Positions 41,224-51,328 of a stretch of 64,000 nucleotides of DNA are shown piece by piece. Under the pieces are notes generated by a model, which worked only from the letters and a program-made list of their open reading frames with translations, searched no databases and was not told where the DNA came from. The position numbers were made by a program, and so were the translations under genes. Positions within the stretch are counted from its first letter, which is position 1. The number at the start of each line of letters is the position of its first letter. Source of the stretch: CALCHA01 sp035548175 (lineage in GTDB: Bacteria; Planctomycetota; Phycisphaerae; WQYP01); contig DASZTO010000015.1 of assembly GCA_035548175.1 (NCBI GenBank), positions 1 to 64,000 on the forward strand, written 5' to 3'.

Positions 41224-41514
41224 TTAACGAAAGTGAACCAGGATGTCGGCGATCAGGATCGTGTTTTCATCCCGGCTGTCCGCGAACCTGAAGATGACGG
41301 TGAAATAGTATACCGAATCATCAAGAGGGACGGTGAAGCGAAAGTGCTGTCCGAGGGAGGGGGTGTCGTGACGGGCGGTCTCACTGAGTTGGACGGGATC
41401 GGCGGAGAAGCGGTTGATTTGCTCCCAGAATTGCTTTCGCACGATTGGCTGAAGCGCCGCGACAGCGCGCGAGGCCGGGGATTTAGGAAGCACGACGATG
41501 GAGAATTTTTCCAT
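41224..41514 (-). CDS. RelE-like toxin candidate
   Basis: 96 residues: MEKFSIVVLPKS, a helix with VRKQFWEQINRFSADP, and a terminal beta-sheet (FRFTVPLDDSVYYFTVIFRF, TILIADILVHFR), fitting the size and strand order of RelE/ParE toxins but with weak sequence similarity. It overlaps the upstream partner gene by 32 bases. It sits inside the MoxR-VWA operon between the VWA and DUF4175 genes. ATG 41514 follows GAGG at six bases. Confidence 0.55.
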   Translation of the reverse strand: MEKFSIVVLPKSPASRAVAALQPIVRKQFWEQINRFSADPVQLSETARHDTPSLGQHFRFTVPLDDSVYYFTVIFRFADSRDENTILIADILVHFR

Positions 41515-41890
41515 TCACGGCCTCGGCGAGAGGGATTCCTTCGCCGCGATCAAGCCGGCGGAAACTTTCGGCGATGGCATCAATATCGAGTGGTGCGGGG
41601 CAGAAGCCGATGGCGTCGCGGAGTTCAGCGAACCCGGGAATGGTGTTCCCCTGCCGCTGGGCCTGCTTCACTTCGGTCAAGAGGTGGTCGGCGTGAAGGA
41701 GCCAGCGCTGATATTGCGATTGGAAATTTTTGGCGACGGACTTGGAATAGCTCATTGTTCCATCGCGGACGGCGGCGCTCCATTGCTTATCGACGGCCTG
41801 AATGGTTTTGTAGGCGGCGAGCGTTTCGCGGATGCGCTTGCGAAGGCTGGATGCGGCGGGGCCGGGATTGGTTGAACGTGTGGTGGTCAT
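41483..41890 (-). CDS. Putative antitoxin overlapping the RelE-like gene
   Basis: About 135 residues, mostly helical and basic (SSLRKRIRETLAAYKTIQAV, SYSKSVAKNFQSQYQRWLLH), with a short C-terminal segment (ESFRRLDRGEGIPLAEAV) of the kind seen in antitoxins that wrap a RelE partner. It has no recognisable DNA-binding domain. ATG 41890 lacks a good ribosome site; a TATTAT box lies at 41925-41920, so the pair may have its own promoter. Base composition is less extreme than in its neighbours. Confidence 0.5.
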   Translation of the reverse strand: MTTTRSTNPGPAASSLRKRIRETLAAYKTIQAVDKQWSAAVRDGTMSYSKSVAKNFQSQYQRWLLHADHLLTEVKQAQRQGNTIPGFAELRDAIGFCPAPLDIDAIAESFRRLDRGEGIPLAEAVNGKILHRRAS

Positions 41891-41953
41891 GTGCGTGTTC
41901 CGCAAGAGAAGTTGGGGGAATAATACCACGGGAGCGTCAATCGATGGTAGGCT

Positions 41954-44452
41954 TTAAATCAGCCCGGCGCTCTTGCGGAGGAGCCATTCGATGGTGGCGA
42001 GGGCGACGACCAGGACCAGGGCGATGGGCTTGTACCAGAGTTCTTCGAAGTCGGAGAGGATCAGGGGGATGGAGCGGTCGGGGATCTGTCTGGCGAGTTC
42101 TTCAGACTTATAGATGGGGACGACAGCGCCGCCGGTCTTGGTGGCCAGGGTGGTGAGGGAGTCGACGTCGGTGGCGATTTTTTCGAATTCGCGCTGGGGG
42201 GGCTCGACGGACACTTCGAAGGGGGGCACGTCGATAGGGAGAATGCCGGGCTGGACGGTGAGCAGGACATCGCCGACCTGGGAGGCGGTGATCATGCCCT
42301 GGAGGGAGTCGGGCTCATCGCCGCCGGAGGAGGGGCTGTGCTGGAGGGTGAGGGTGTCGAGGGGGCGGCCTTCCTTGTCGGTGATCAGGACGGGAACCTG
42401 GGCGGGAACCTGGCCGGCGAGGGTGGGGTCCTTGACGGTCAGGGAGACTTTGATGGGGCGGCCGACTTCGACTTTGGCGGCATCGGCGGCCAGTTCGAGG
42501 CGGCGGTTCTGGCCGAGGGCTTTGTTCTTGTAGAGCAGCCGGCACATCTGGAGCCAGTAGGACTGGAAGAGCGGCTCGCCGGTGTAGCGGCGCCAGCGCC
42601 AGGTGTCTTCGACGGCGGAGAAAAGGGTGCGGCCTTCGCCGTAGCGGTCGGTGACGATGAGGGGCGCGGGGGCGCCGCCCTGGGAGCGGGTGGGGTGGAC
42701 GGCGAGGACCTCGGCGGAGCCTTTGATGCCCTGGACGGGTTTGAACCAGTACATGTCGGGCATGTTGGCCATCTGCTTGACGTTTTCGTCGGGGTCGTCG
42801 AAGAAGCGGAAGAGGTTGGAATCGCGTCCGGCGGCGGTGAGCACGGGGGTGAAGGGGGCGTTTTCGGCGGGGGCCATGACGCGGGCGCGGGGGTCGAGCT
42901 CGTCGGGGACGATGGGCAGGAGCACGTCGAGGGGTGTGCCTTTGTAGGCCTCGGGGTCCCAGCCGTTGCCGGCGATCCAAGCGACGCCGCCGCCGGTTTT
43001 GCGGACGAAGTCGACGATCAGTTTTTGCTGGGAGGGGGAGAAGAAGGTGGGTTCGACGTCGCCGATGATCAGGACATCGTATTTGTTGAGTTCCTCGGCG
43101 GTTTCGGGGAAGCGGGTGATCGGGCCGGGGAAGGTTTCGCGGCCGTCCTTGTCGACGACGCGGGGGTCGGCGTCCTGTGCGAAGTCTTCATCGGCGGAGA
43201 GGAGCAGCGTGGAGATGTTGACGGTCTTTTCGCGGATCAGCTCGTTCTTGACGTAACGGAATTCCCAGCGGGGGTAGCCTTCGACGTAGAGGACGTTGAT
43301 CTGGGCGTCGAGGACGTTGGTGTGGGCGGTGATGAAGTTGTCCTGGGAGGAGAGTTCCTCGCCGCCGTTGGTGAGATCGACGCGTGCGAGGAGGTCGAAC
43401 TTTTCGGATTTTTCGGCATTGGTTTTTTCGGGTTTGAAGATCATCTCGACGTCCATCTCGCGCTTGCTGGGATCGAGCGTGACGTCCCTGGTGGCCAGGG
43501 GAGCGCCGGTGATGGTTTCGCTGGGGCCCTGGGTGCGGTAGAGGGTGATGCGCGCGGGGGTGGGCTTGTCGATGCCGGTGCCGGCGAGATGCATTTTGAC
43601 GGCGACGGGATCGCGGACGAAGGTGTTCTCGGGGATCTGGGGTTGGGAGAGCTTGAGGTTGAGGGGTTCCTGGGGATCGCCGAGGGGGAGGGTGAAGAGT
43701 TTTGCGGAGGCTTGCTGGGCGCTGGCGGTGGCGAGGTCGAGGCGGGAGCCTGGCTCGGTGGTCTGGCCGTCGGTGTAGAGGACGAGTGCGGAGACGCGCT
43801 GGCCCTGGACGGACTGGAGGATTTCCTGCGTGACGGTGGGGATGTCCGTGGATTCGCCGGCGGGGGTATCCCTGGCGAGGCCGGCGAGGAGGGGTTTGAG
43901 TTGATCGGGGTTGTGGGCGGTGCCGAGCAACTGGGCATGGGAGGAGCCGGTGAAGATGGCGACGTCCTGGGTATCGGTGAGGTCTTTGAGCCACTGGGCG
44001 TGTTCGAGGGAGTGGAGGGCGAGCTGGTAGCGGTCGGGGCGGAGGGAAGCTGCGCCGGCGGGCTGCGATGCGGCGGGCCTGGTGTCGGCCTGGGCCTGGG
44101 TGAGCAGGGTGCGCATCTGGGGGTCGCGGTAGGGGTCTTCGAGGGTCATGGAAGCGGAGTTATCGACCCAGACGGCGACGACGGAGCGGGTGCGCTCTTC
44201 GCGGTCGACGACCAGCATGGGGCGGCAGAAGAGCAGGAAGACGGAGGCGAGCAGGAGGGCGCGGACGATGCCCAGGGCGATTTTCTTGCGCGGCGAGGCG
44301 GACTGCCTGCGATAGGAGAAGTAACCAAGGAGCAGGAGCACGAGGAGGATGGGGATGATCCAGACGGCCCAGCTGACGCCGAAGGCGAAGCGCGTGCCCG
44401 GGGAGATGGACACATGGTTGAGCGAGAGCAGCCAGTCGAGGAGTTTGTCCAT
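41954..44452 (-). CDS. VWA/amidotransferase-like membrane protein of the MoxR cluster
   Basis: 832 residues. Two N-terminal membrane helices (IIPILLVLLLLGYFSYR and ALLLASVFLLFCRPML), a von Willebrand A domain with the MIDAS motif D-x-S-x-S (VDNSASM), beta-domains, and a class I amidotransferase-like domain (YDVLIIGDVEPTFFSPSQQK, GGGVAWIAGNGWD). A C-terminal membrane helix ends the protein (YKPIALVLVVALATIEWLL). It starts 11 bases after the BatA-like gene, so the genes are cotranscribed. Confidence 0.88.
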   Translation of the reverse strand: MDKLLDWLLSLNHVSISPGTRFAFGVSWAVWIIPILLVLLLLGYFSYRRQSASPRKKIALGIVRALLLASVFLLFCRPMLVVDREERTRSVVAVWVDNSASMTLEDPYRDPQMRTLLTQAQADTRPAASQPAGAASLRPDRYQLALHSLEHAQWLKDLTDTQDVAIFTGSSHAQLLGTAHNPDQLKPLLAGLARDTPAGESTDIPTVTQEILQSVQGQRVSALVLYTDGQTTEPGSRLDLATASAQQASAKLFTLPLGDPQEPLNLKLSQPQIPENTFVRDPVAVKMHLAGTGIDKPTPARITLYRTQGPSETITGAPLATRDVTLDPSKREMDVEMIFKPEKTNAEKSEKFDLLARVDLTNGGEELSSQDNFITAHTNVLDAQINVLYVEGYPRWEFRYVKNELIREKTVNISTLLLSADEDFAQDADPRVVDKDGRETFPGPITRFPETAEELNKYDVLIIGDVEPTFFSPSQQKLIVDFVRKTGGGVAWIAGNGWDPEAYKGTPLDVLLPIVPDELDPRARVMAPAENAPFTPVLTAAGRDSNLFRFFDDPDENVKQMANMPDMYWFKPVQGIKGSAEVLAVHPTRSQGGAPAPLIVTDRYGEGRTLFSAVEDTWRWRRYTGEPLFQSYWLQMCRLLYKNKALGQNRRLELAADAAKVEVGRPIKVSLTVKDPTLAGQVPAQVPVLITDKEGRPLDTLTLQHSPSSGGDEPDSLQGMITASQVGDVLLTVQPGILPIDVPPFEVSVEPPQREFEKIATDVDSLTTLATKTGGAVVPIYKSEELARQIPDRSIPLILSDFEELWYKPIALVLVVALATIEWLLRKSAGLI

Positions 44453-44463
44453 CGGCGAAGAAC

Positions 44464-46770
44464 TCAGCGGTAAACGGAAAACAATCGGGCGAGCAGGGTC
44501 TCGAGGGCGAAGAATGCGAGGGCGGCGAGCAGGAGGCTGCGGGCGAGCTCCGATCCCTTCGAAGGTTGATCGCCGGCGGCATTTTGCTGGGGCGACAGCG
44601 TGCGCGGGCCGGGGCGGATGGACGAGGGGTCGATGCCCAGCGAGGAGGCGAGTGCGGCGGTGCTGATGTGGCGGACATCGGCTTCCTCGGCGGCGTCGGG
44701 GTTGACGACGACGACGGGGCGGCCGTCGGTGGCGTTTGCGGGGGCGTAGTGACCGGCAAAGACGAGCGGGCCGCTGGTGAGCTCGGGTTTGCCGTCCTTG
44801 ATTTCAGAGGTGACGCTGACGGTGGTGTTACGGGGTCCGTTCCAGGCGCCGGGGCTGGCCATCTCCTGGGGGAGGCGGATGGAGTCGCCGACGTGGAGGG
44901 TGAGCGTGGCGCTTTCGCCGGGGATGGCGTAGTACATCAGTTCGTGCATGAAGGGGACGTAGGAGGGCTTGGCGCCGAAGCTGTTCCATTCGGTGTCGGC
45001 GGTGCTGGCGAAGAGGACAACCTTGCCCTTGCCGACCTGGCGCGAGACGACGGCGGGATCGCCGGGCGAGCCATCGGGTTTGGCGTAGCGGAGGATGACT
45101 TCGGAGGAGCCATCGGGCGGGGGGGTGAGCTTGAGGTATTGGGTGGTTTGGACGGAGGTGAAGCCGACGTCGAGGCCGGATTTGTAGGCTTCGCCGAATT
45201 TCTGGAGGACGGGATGGGTGAAGCCTTCGGGGGCGAAGGGCGTTCCCTGGGGCGTGGCGGTCTGGGCGTCGCCGCCGTTGCCGCCGACGGTTTCGGTTTT
45301 GATGACCTGTCCGATGGCGGCGGGGAGGAGGGCGTTGGCGGCGTCGGGCCCGACGCCGGGCGCGCCCAGGGCGCTGTTCATGTCCTGGGCGTTGGTGTGG
45401 CCGCCGGGGAAGATGACGAGGAGTCCGCCGTTTTCGACATATTTGCGGAGTGCGTCGCGGACGGCCGGGGCGCGCGGGGCGGTGGTGTCGGACATGATGA
45501 CGGCGGCGTAAGGGGGCAGGGCGGTGGTGGGAAGTTCGAGCTCGGTGATGATGCGGGGAGCAAAGCCGCCGCCGACGGCCGCGGGCGTGGCGTCGGGCTT
45601 GTCGCTCGCGGAGAGGGCGAAGGCGATTTGGAGATAGGTGGTGGAGCCGAGGGTGTGGGCGTCGCCGGGGCTGCCATCGACCATGAGGATGGGGATTTCG
45701 CGGCGGACGTTCATGAGGACGGAGCGGGTGTCATCGACGGGCAGGCCATCGGCGGGGAGGCGGGCTTCGACGACGTGGCGTCCTGCGGTGGGGATGGTGA
45801 GTGCGACGGTCATGGTGCGCGAGGCCGCGGGATCGATGCGGGCGACTTTTTCGCTGTGGGTGATGACGCCGTCGAGGAGGATGGAGAGGGGTTCATCGAG
45901 GAGGGGCTTGTCAGTGGCGTTCTGGATGGTGACGCGGAACTCTTCTTCGGTGCCGGCGACGACGAGCGGATGGACGGGTCGGAGATCGGTGACGGCGACA
46001 TTGGCCTGGTCGGGCGTGCCGAAGTCGAGGAGGGAGAAATCGGTGGCCTGGGCCTTGGCGGCGGTGAGGGATTTTTTGAGGCGTTCGCTGCTCTGGGCCT
46101 GGGGATCGTGCAGGGCGCTGGCGGAGCAATCGGTGAGGATCAGCAGATCGCGGACGCGGGCGCCGGCGCCGAGTTCCTTGAGGGCGTCGGCGGCCTGATC
46201 GAGGGCGGCGGGGAGATCGGTGGAGGCGTCGGAAAGGAGCGTGGCGGCGACGCGGGCGCGGAGGCCCTGCTTGTCGAGGGTGGGGCGGTTGTTGGCGGCG
46301 CCGTTGGCGGTGGTGCCTCCGCGGCCGGCGTGGATGATCATGACCTTGTCGGAGGCGTCGAGCGTGGGCAGCCAGTCTTCGAGGGCTTTTTTGGAGCGTT
46401 CGAAGGCGGATTGCTGGGTGTTCGCGGCTCCCTGGGGTTGGTAGCCCATGGAGTAGGAATCGTCCCACACGACGACGTAGGCTTTCTGGCCGGGGGCGAG
46501 GGCGGCAAAGAGGGAATTCTGCAGAACCAGTTGCGCGATGCCGGCGGCGAGGAGCAGCAGGGCGAGGCAGCGCGTGGCCAGGAGCAGCCAGCGGCGGAAT
46601 TTGAGCTTGCGGGCGTTGCGTCGCTGGGCGGCGAGGAGGAAGTCCATGGCGGCCCAGACGACGGTGCGGAATTTCCGCTTGTTGAGCAGGTGGATGATGA
46701 TGGGAATCGAGACGCAGGCGGCGCCCACGGCGAAGAGGATCGGGGAGAGAAAGAGAAAAGCGAGCGGCAT
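44464..46770 (-). CDS. BatA/VWA-domain membrane protein
   Basis: 768 residues. The N-terminal BatA/aerotolerance membrane region (FLSPILFAVGAACVSIPIII, HLLNKRKFRTVVWAAMDFLL) and a second helix precede a VWA domain with an intact MIDAS (WDDSYSM) and an amidotransferase-like domain. A C-terminal membrane helix follows. It would present a metal-dependent protein-binding surface to the periplasm. The start lacks a Shine-Dalgarno; the preceding 30 bases are irregular GGTAATT/GGTCATT heptamers. Confidence 0.87.
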   Translation of the reverse strand: MPLAFLFLSPILFAVGAACVSIPIIIHLLNKRKFRTVVWAAMDFLLAAQRRNARKLKFRRWLLLATRCLALLLLAAGIAQLVLQNSLFAALAPGQKAYVVVWDDSYSMGYQPQGAANTQQSAFERSKKALEDWLPTLDASDKVMIIHAGRGGTTANGAANNRPTLDKQGLRARVAATLLSDASTDLPAALDQAADALKELGAGARVRDLLILTDCSASALHDPQAQSSERLKKSLTAAKAQATDFSLLDFGTPDQANVAVTDLRPVHPLVVAGTEEEFRVTIQNATDKPLLDEPLSILLDGVITHSEKVARIDPAASRTMTVALTIPTAGRHVVEARLPADGLPVDDTRSVLMNVRREIPILMVDGSPGDAHTLGSTTYLQIAFALSASDKPDATPAAVGGGFAPRIITELELPTTALPPYAAVIMSDTTAPRAPAVRDALRKYVENGGLLVIFPGGHTNAQDMNSALGAPGVGPDAANALLPAAIGQVIKTETVGGNGGDAQTATPQGTPFAPEGFTHPVLQKFGEAYKSGLDVGFTSVQTTQYLKLTPPPDGSSEVILRYAKPDGSPGDPAVVSRQVGKGKVVLFASTADTEWNSFGAKPSYVPFMHELMYYAIPGESATLTLHVGDSIRLPQEMASPGAWNGPRNTTVSVTSEIKDGKPELTSGPLVFAGHYAPANATDGRPVVVVNPDAAEEADVRHISTAALASSLGIDPSSIRPGPRTLSPQQNAAGDQPSKGSELARSLLLAALAFFALETLLARLFSVYR

Positions 46771-46864
46771 GGCGGTGGTAATTGGTTAATTGGTCATTGG
46801 TAATGGGGAGCTTGCGGAGACCCATTCACCAGATTTGGCCATTTAACGCAATAGTGCTCCTTTG

Positions 46865-47806
46865 TTACTTCATGCGGGCGGCGCGGGTGGCGAGGAAACC
46901 GGGCAGCGTGACGTCGAGGGGCAGCGAGGTGTCCACCTGCACGTAATCGACGTGCATCTTGTGGCACTCGTTGCGCAGGTATTCGGTGTGCATCTTCACT
47001 TCTTCGAGGTACGCCTCCCGCAGCGCCCGGGGCTCGACGACCAGCTCGCCCATGTCCTCGAGGCCCTTGAAGAGCGTGGTGGTGTCGAAGGGGAAATTCA
47101 GTTCATCATGATCGAGGATCTGCAGCAGGATCAGGTCGTGCCGGCGATAGCGGAGGTGCTGGATGCCTTTGACGATGTTCTTGGGATCGTCGAAGAGATC
47201 GCTGATCAGCACGATCAGCGAGCGGTGCGTGAGCTGCTCGGCGATTTCATCGAGGATGGCGCCGGTGCGCGTTTTCTGGTCCTTCGGGATGGTGGAGAGC
47301 TCGTCGATGATGATGCGCCACTGTCGGGGGTTGTTGGAGGGTTTGATGAAGTGGCGGACTTTCTGGTCGAAGACGGCGAGGCCGGCGGAATCCTGCTGGT
47401 GCAGCGCGACGTAGGCGAGCGACGCGGCGATGCTGGTGGCGTGGTCAAATTTGCGCCAACCTCCCTTGTCGCGCCACTTGCGCGTTTCGCTGCCGGCGTA
47501 GGTCATGGATTCGGAGGCATCGACGACCAGCATCACCTGGAGGTTGGTTTCCTCTTCGTATTGCTTGATGTAGTGGCGGTCGGTGCGGCCGAAGACTTTC
47601 CAGTCGATGTGGCGGATGTCGTCGCCCTGGACGTACTGGCGGTGCTGGGCGAACTCGATGGAGAAGCCCTTGTAAGGCGAACGGTGCATGCCGGTGATGA
47701 AGCCTTCGACGATGAGGCGGGCGCGGATATCGAGGGCCGCGATCTTGGCAAGCGTGCGCGGATCGAGGTACTGGCGGTAATCGATTTTCTCAGCGGTTTG
47801 GGTCAT
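46865..47806 (-). CDS. DUF58 (VWA-like) protein
   Basis: 313 residues with the DUF58 core GFSIEFAQHRQYVQGDDIRH followed by IDWKVFGRTDRHYIKQYEEE and the degenerate MIDAS-like DASESM. DUF58 proteins are the usual cytoplasmic partners of MoxR ATPases, encoded next to them in nearly all genomes that have both. Here it lies 157 bases after moxR, with a long inverted repeat between. Confidence 0.93.
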   Translation of the reverse strand: MTQTAEKIDYRQYLDPRTLAKIAALDIRARLIVEGFITGMHRSPYKGFSIEFAQHRQYVQGDDIRHIDWKVFGRTDRHYIKQYEEETNLQVMLVVDASESMTYAGSETRKWRDKGGWRKFDHATSIAASLAYVALHQQDSAGLAVFDQKVRHFIKPSNNPRQWRIIIDELSTIPKDQKTRTGAILDEIAEQLTHRSLIVLISDLFDDPKNIVKGIQHLRYRRHDLILLQILDHDELNFPFDTTTLFKGLEDMGELVVEPRALREAYLEEVKMHTEYLRNECHKMHVDYVQVDTSLPLDVTLPGFLATRAARMK

Positions 47807-47852
47807 GCGGTACTCTTGTGGGGGTGATTCCCTGTTGCGGCCGATCGTTTTT

Positions 47853-47952
47853 TTGCCACAGAGGCACAGAGACACAGAGATCGTCAACGACGCGGAGGCT
47901 TACATTTTAGATTGTCTGTTGGGTTCTCTGTGCCTCTGCGTCTCTGTGGCAA
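47853..47952. repeat. 28-nt imperfect inverted repeat between moxR and the DUF58 gene
   Basis: Arms 47853-47880 and 47925-47952 match at 25 of 28 positions and consist of CACAGAG units, with a 44-base AT-richer centre. Similar in design to the element at 30411-30484. Confidence 0.8.
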
Positions 47953-47963
47953 AAGCCTTCCGC

Positions 47964-49070
<1,107 letters not shown>

Positions 49071-49298
49071 GAGTTCTATCCTTTATAGAGGGTCCGATGG
49101 TCGCGGGGCATTCCTTCAGACGCTCTCGCGGCGTGGCGGTTCCCTGTGGCATGAGACGCGGTCAACAGGGGGGTCATTCACTGCGTTGCCGACGGAATGG
49201 GGTTCTTTCGATCCTGCCTCGAAGGGGATAGGTGCATTATGCAACGGGCCGCGGGCGTTTCAACCGCGGCCATGCGGATTCCCGCGGGCGCAAGAGAA

Positions 49299-49329
49299 AG
49301 GGGAGGCCGCCGCACTGACAGCCTCCCCT
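49299..49329 (-). terminator. Likely terminator of the GH28 gene
   Basis: AGGGGAGGC and GCCTCCCCT make a perfect 9-bp stem with a 13-base loop; on the minus strand it is followed by TTTCTCTT. The rest of 49071-49347 shows no gene. Confidence 0.6.
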
Positions 49330-49347
49330 CGCACGGAGATCGGCGAT

Positions 49348-51183
49348 TCACTTTTGCGTGGCGGCCTGGCCGTTACGCGCGGCGTTGGGGTTGAAGTTGG
49401 ATTGCACGGACTCGGCGGGGCGGACGGTGTCGGAGCTGTTGACCGCTCCCTGCGCTTCAAGCACCGGCGAGTTGCGGATGACGAGGCCAGTGACGCCTTC
49501 GAGCCGGGCCGCCGAGACGCCTTGCGACAACTGGGCCTTGAGGTTGTCGATCTCGAGACCGTGAACGTCCATCGCGCCGATAATGGGGCGATAGTCGGGC
49601 TGCTCGAAGGTGAGGCGGAGGTTGGCCAGTTCGAGGTCTTTGACGTGGCGGGCGAAGACGCCATAGGCGGGCATCACGCCGACGCGCGAGGGTTCGGGAT
49701 AGCCCTTATCGAGTTCCGGCGGCACGCGCTCGGCCTGCTCCTTGGTGCCGCCGCCATTGAAGTGGATGCGGATGTCTTCAAGGCGCAGGTTCTCGATGGG
49801 CTGCTGGGGAAGCCCGGTGATCTGGATGCCGCTGGCGGATTCGACGCCCGTGGCCACGACATGCGAGATGGTGACGTTACGGAGGATGCTGGGGCCCTGG
49901 ACGTCCGGGCCGCGGTTGCGTTGGCCGGTGGTGATGTAAATCGGATAACCGTAGACATCCATCATGGTGATATTCGAGATGGCGACGTTTTCCAGAATGC
50001 CGCCGTCGACTTCCTCGAGGGCGAGCCCGCGGCAACTGCGGAAGGTGCAGTTGGAGATCGTGATGTTGCGGAAGCCGCCGTTGGATTCGGTGCCCATCTT
50101 GATGCGGCCGGTGCCGGCGTGGATGCCGTTGCGGATGTAAGGCTTCATCGTGCCGTCGAGCAGCGTGCCTTCCTGGAAGCCGGAGACCTGGCAATTGGTG
50201 ATGGTCATATTTTCGGTGATGCGGTTTTCGCCCAGCGCGAAGGTGGACTTGGGACAGAGGCCGTCATCCTGCGGGGAATTGATCCGGCAGTTGGAGACCA
50301 TCACGTTGCGGCAGCAGTCGATGTCCATGCCGTCGCGGTTGGTGTCGATGGTGACGTTGTCGATGGTCAAGAGATCGACGCCGGTGGTGATGATGGCGAA
50401 GTGGCCGCCGTGATAGATGGTGATGTCGCGGAGGGTGACGCCTTTGCAGAGTTTGAGGGCGATGGCCTTGTTGCCGGGGTTGGGGGCGTTGAAGTAGGGG
50501 GGGCGACCGCCGGGGAAGGGCCTGCCGCTGCCGCGCGCTGAAGGGCCGGTGGCGGCGGCCGGACGCTGGTTGAGGGTTCCCGCTCCGGCGGCGAAACCGT
50601 CGAGGCGATCCTCGGTGCCATCCTGGTTGATCAGTCCGCCGCCGTTGATCATGCCGTGGCCGGTGATGGAGACGTTGACGAGGTTTTCGCCCCAGATCAG
50701 CGAATTGTGGAAGTAGGTATGGCCGCCATCCTGATAGGCGGTGCCGTGCCATTCTTCGACGGGATCGTAGGGATTGTTGTCCGGGGTTTGCGGGGCGCCG
50801 AGGATGACGGCGCCGGCCTCGATGTTCAGCTCGATGTTGGATTTGAGGTGAATCGATCCGCACAGATAGGTGCCCGGCGGGACGACGACCTTGCCGCCGC
50901 CGGCCGCCGCCGCCGCTTCGATGGCGCGGTTGATGGCATGGTGGTCGAGCGTTTTGCCGTCGCCGGTGGCGCCGAAATCGCGGACGTTGTAGGTGGTTCT
51001 GGGGGCGACGCTGGAGATGGCGGGGCGGGTCATGGATTCGCCGGCGACCTTTGCCGGGGCGTTAGCCGAGCGGTGTGTGGAGGCTCCCTGGCGCGCTGTG
51101 TGTCCAGGGCTCTGGCACCCAGAGACGCCCAGCAGTCCCGCCAACAACACGCCTCCGGCGACCGGAAAGATTTTTTTCTTCAT
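49348..51183 (-). CDS. Secreted GH28-like polygalacturonase (pectinase)
   Basis: 611 residues. A lipoprotein signal (GVLLAGLLGVSGC) is followed by the pectate-lyase-3/GH28 start YNVRDFGATGDGKTLDHHAI and a right-handed beta-helix. The catalytic region shows NRDGMDIDCCRN and SPQDDGLCPKS (usual NTDG and DD), then AGTGRIKMGTES in place of the GHG/RIK region. It should cut or trim pectin or rhamnogalacturonan. ATG 51183 is chosen because of the clean signal peptide. It is divergent from the acetylesterase gene, sharing a short promoter region. Confidence 0.85.
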   Translation of the reverse strand: MKKKIFPVAGGVLLAGLLGVSGCQSPGHTARQGASTHRSANAPAKVAGESMTRPAISSVAPRTTYNVRDFGATGDGKTLDHHAINRAIEAAAAAGGGKVVVPPGTYLCGSIHLKSNIELNIEAGAVILGAPQTPDNNPYDPVEEWHGTAYQDGGHTYFHNSLIWGENLVNVSITGHGMINGGGLINQDGTEDRLDGFAAGAGTLNQRPAAATGPSARGSGRPFPGGRPPYFNAPNPGNKAIALKLCKGVTLRDITIYHGGHFAIITTGVDLLTIDNVTIDTNRDGMDIDCCRNVMVSNCRINSPQDDGLCPKSTFALGENRITENMTITNCQVSGFQEGTLLDGTMKPYIRNGIHAGTGRIKMGTESNGGFRNITISNCTFRSCRGLALEEVDGGILENVAISNITMMDVYGYPIYITTGQRNRGPDVQGPSILRNVTISHVVATGVESASGIQITGLPQQPIENLRLEDIRIHFNGGGTKEQAERVPPELDKGYPEPSRVGVMPAYGVFARHVKDLELANLRLTFEQPDYRPIIGAMDVHGLEIDNLKAQLSQGVSAARLEGVTGLVIRNSPVLEAQGAVNSSDTVRPAESVQSNFNPNAARNGQAATQK

Positions 51184-51328
51184 AACATCCCAGAAATGAT
51201 TGCGTTCCGAACCGTCAACGTCCGCCACGCCACCTTTATTGCCGGTGCAATAATCCGGCGGCCGGTTCGTCCTGCTTAAACCGGCCCGCGCCCGGACCAG
51301 GGCCGGGTTCTTTCTGGAGAATCGTTTG

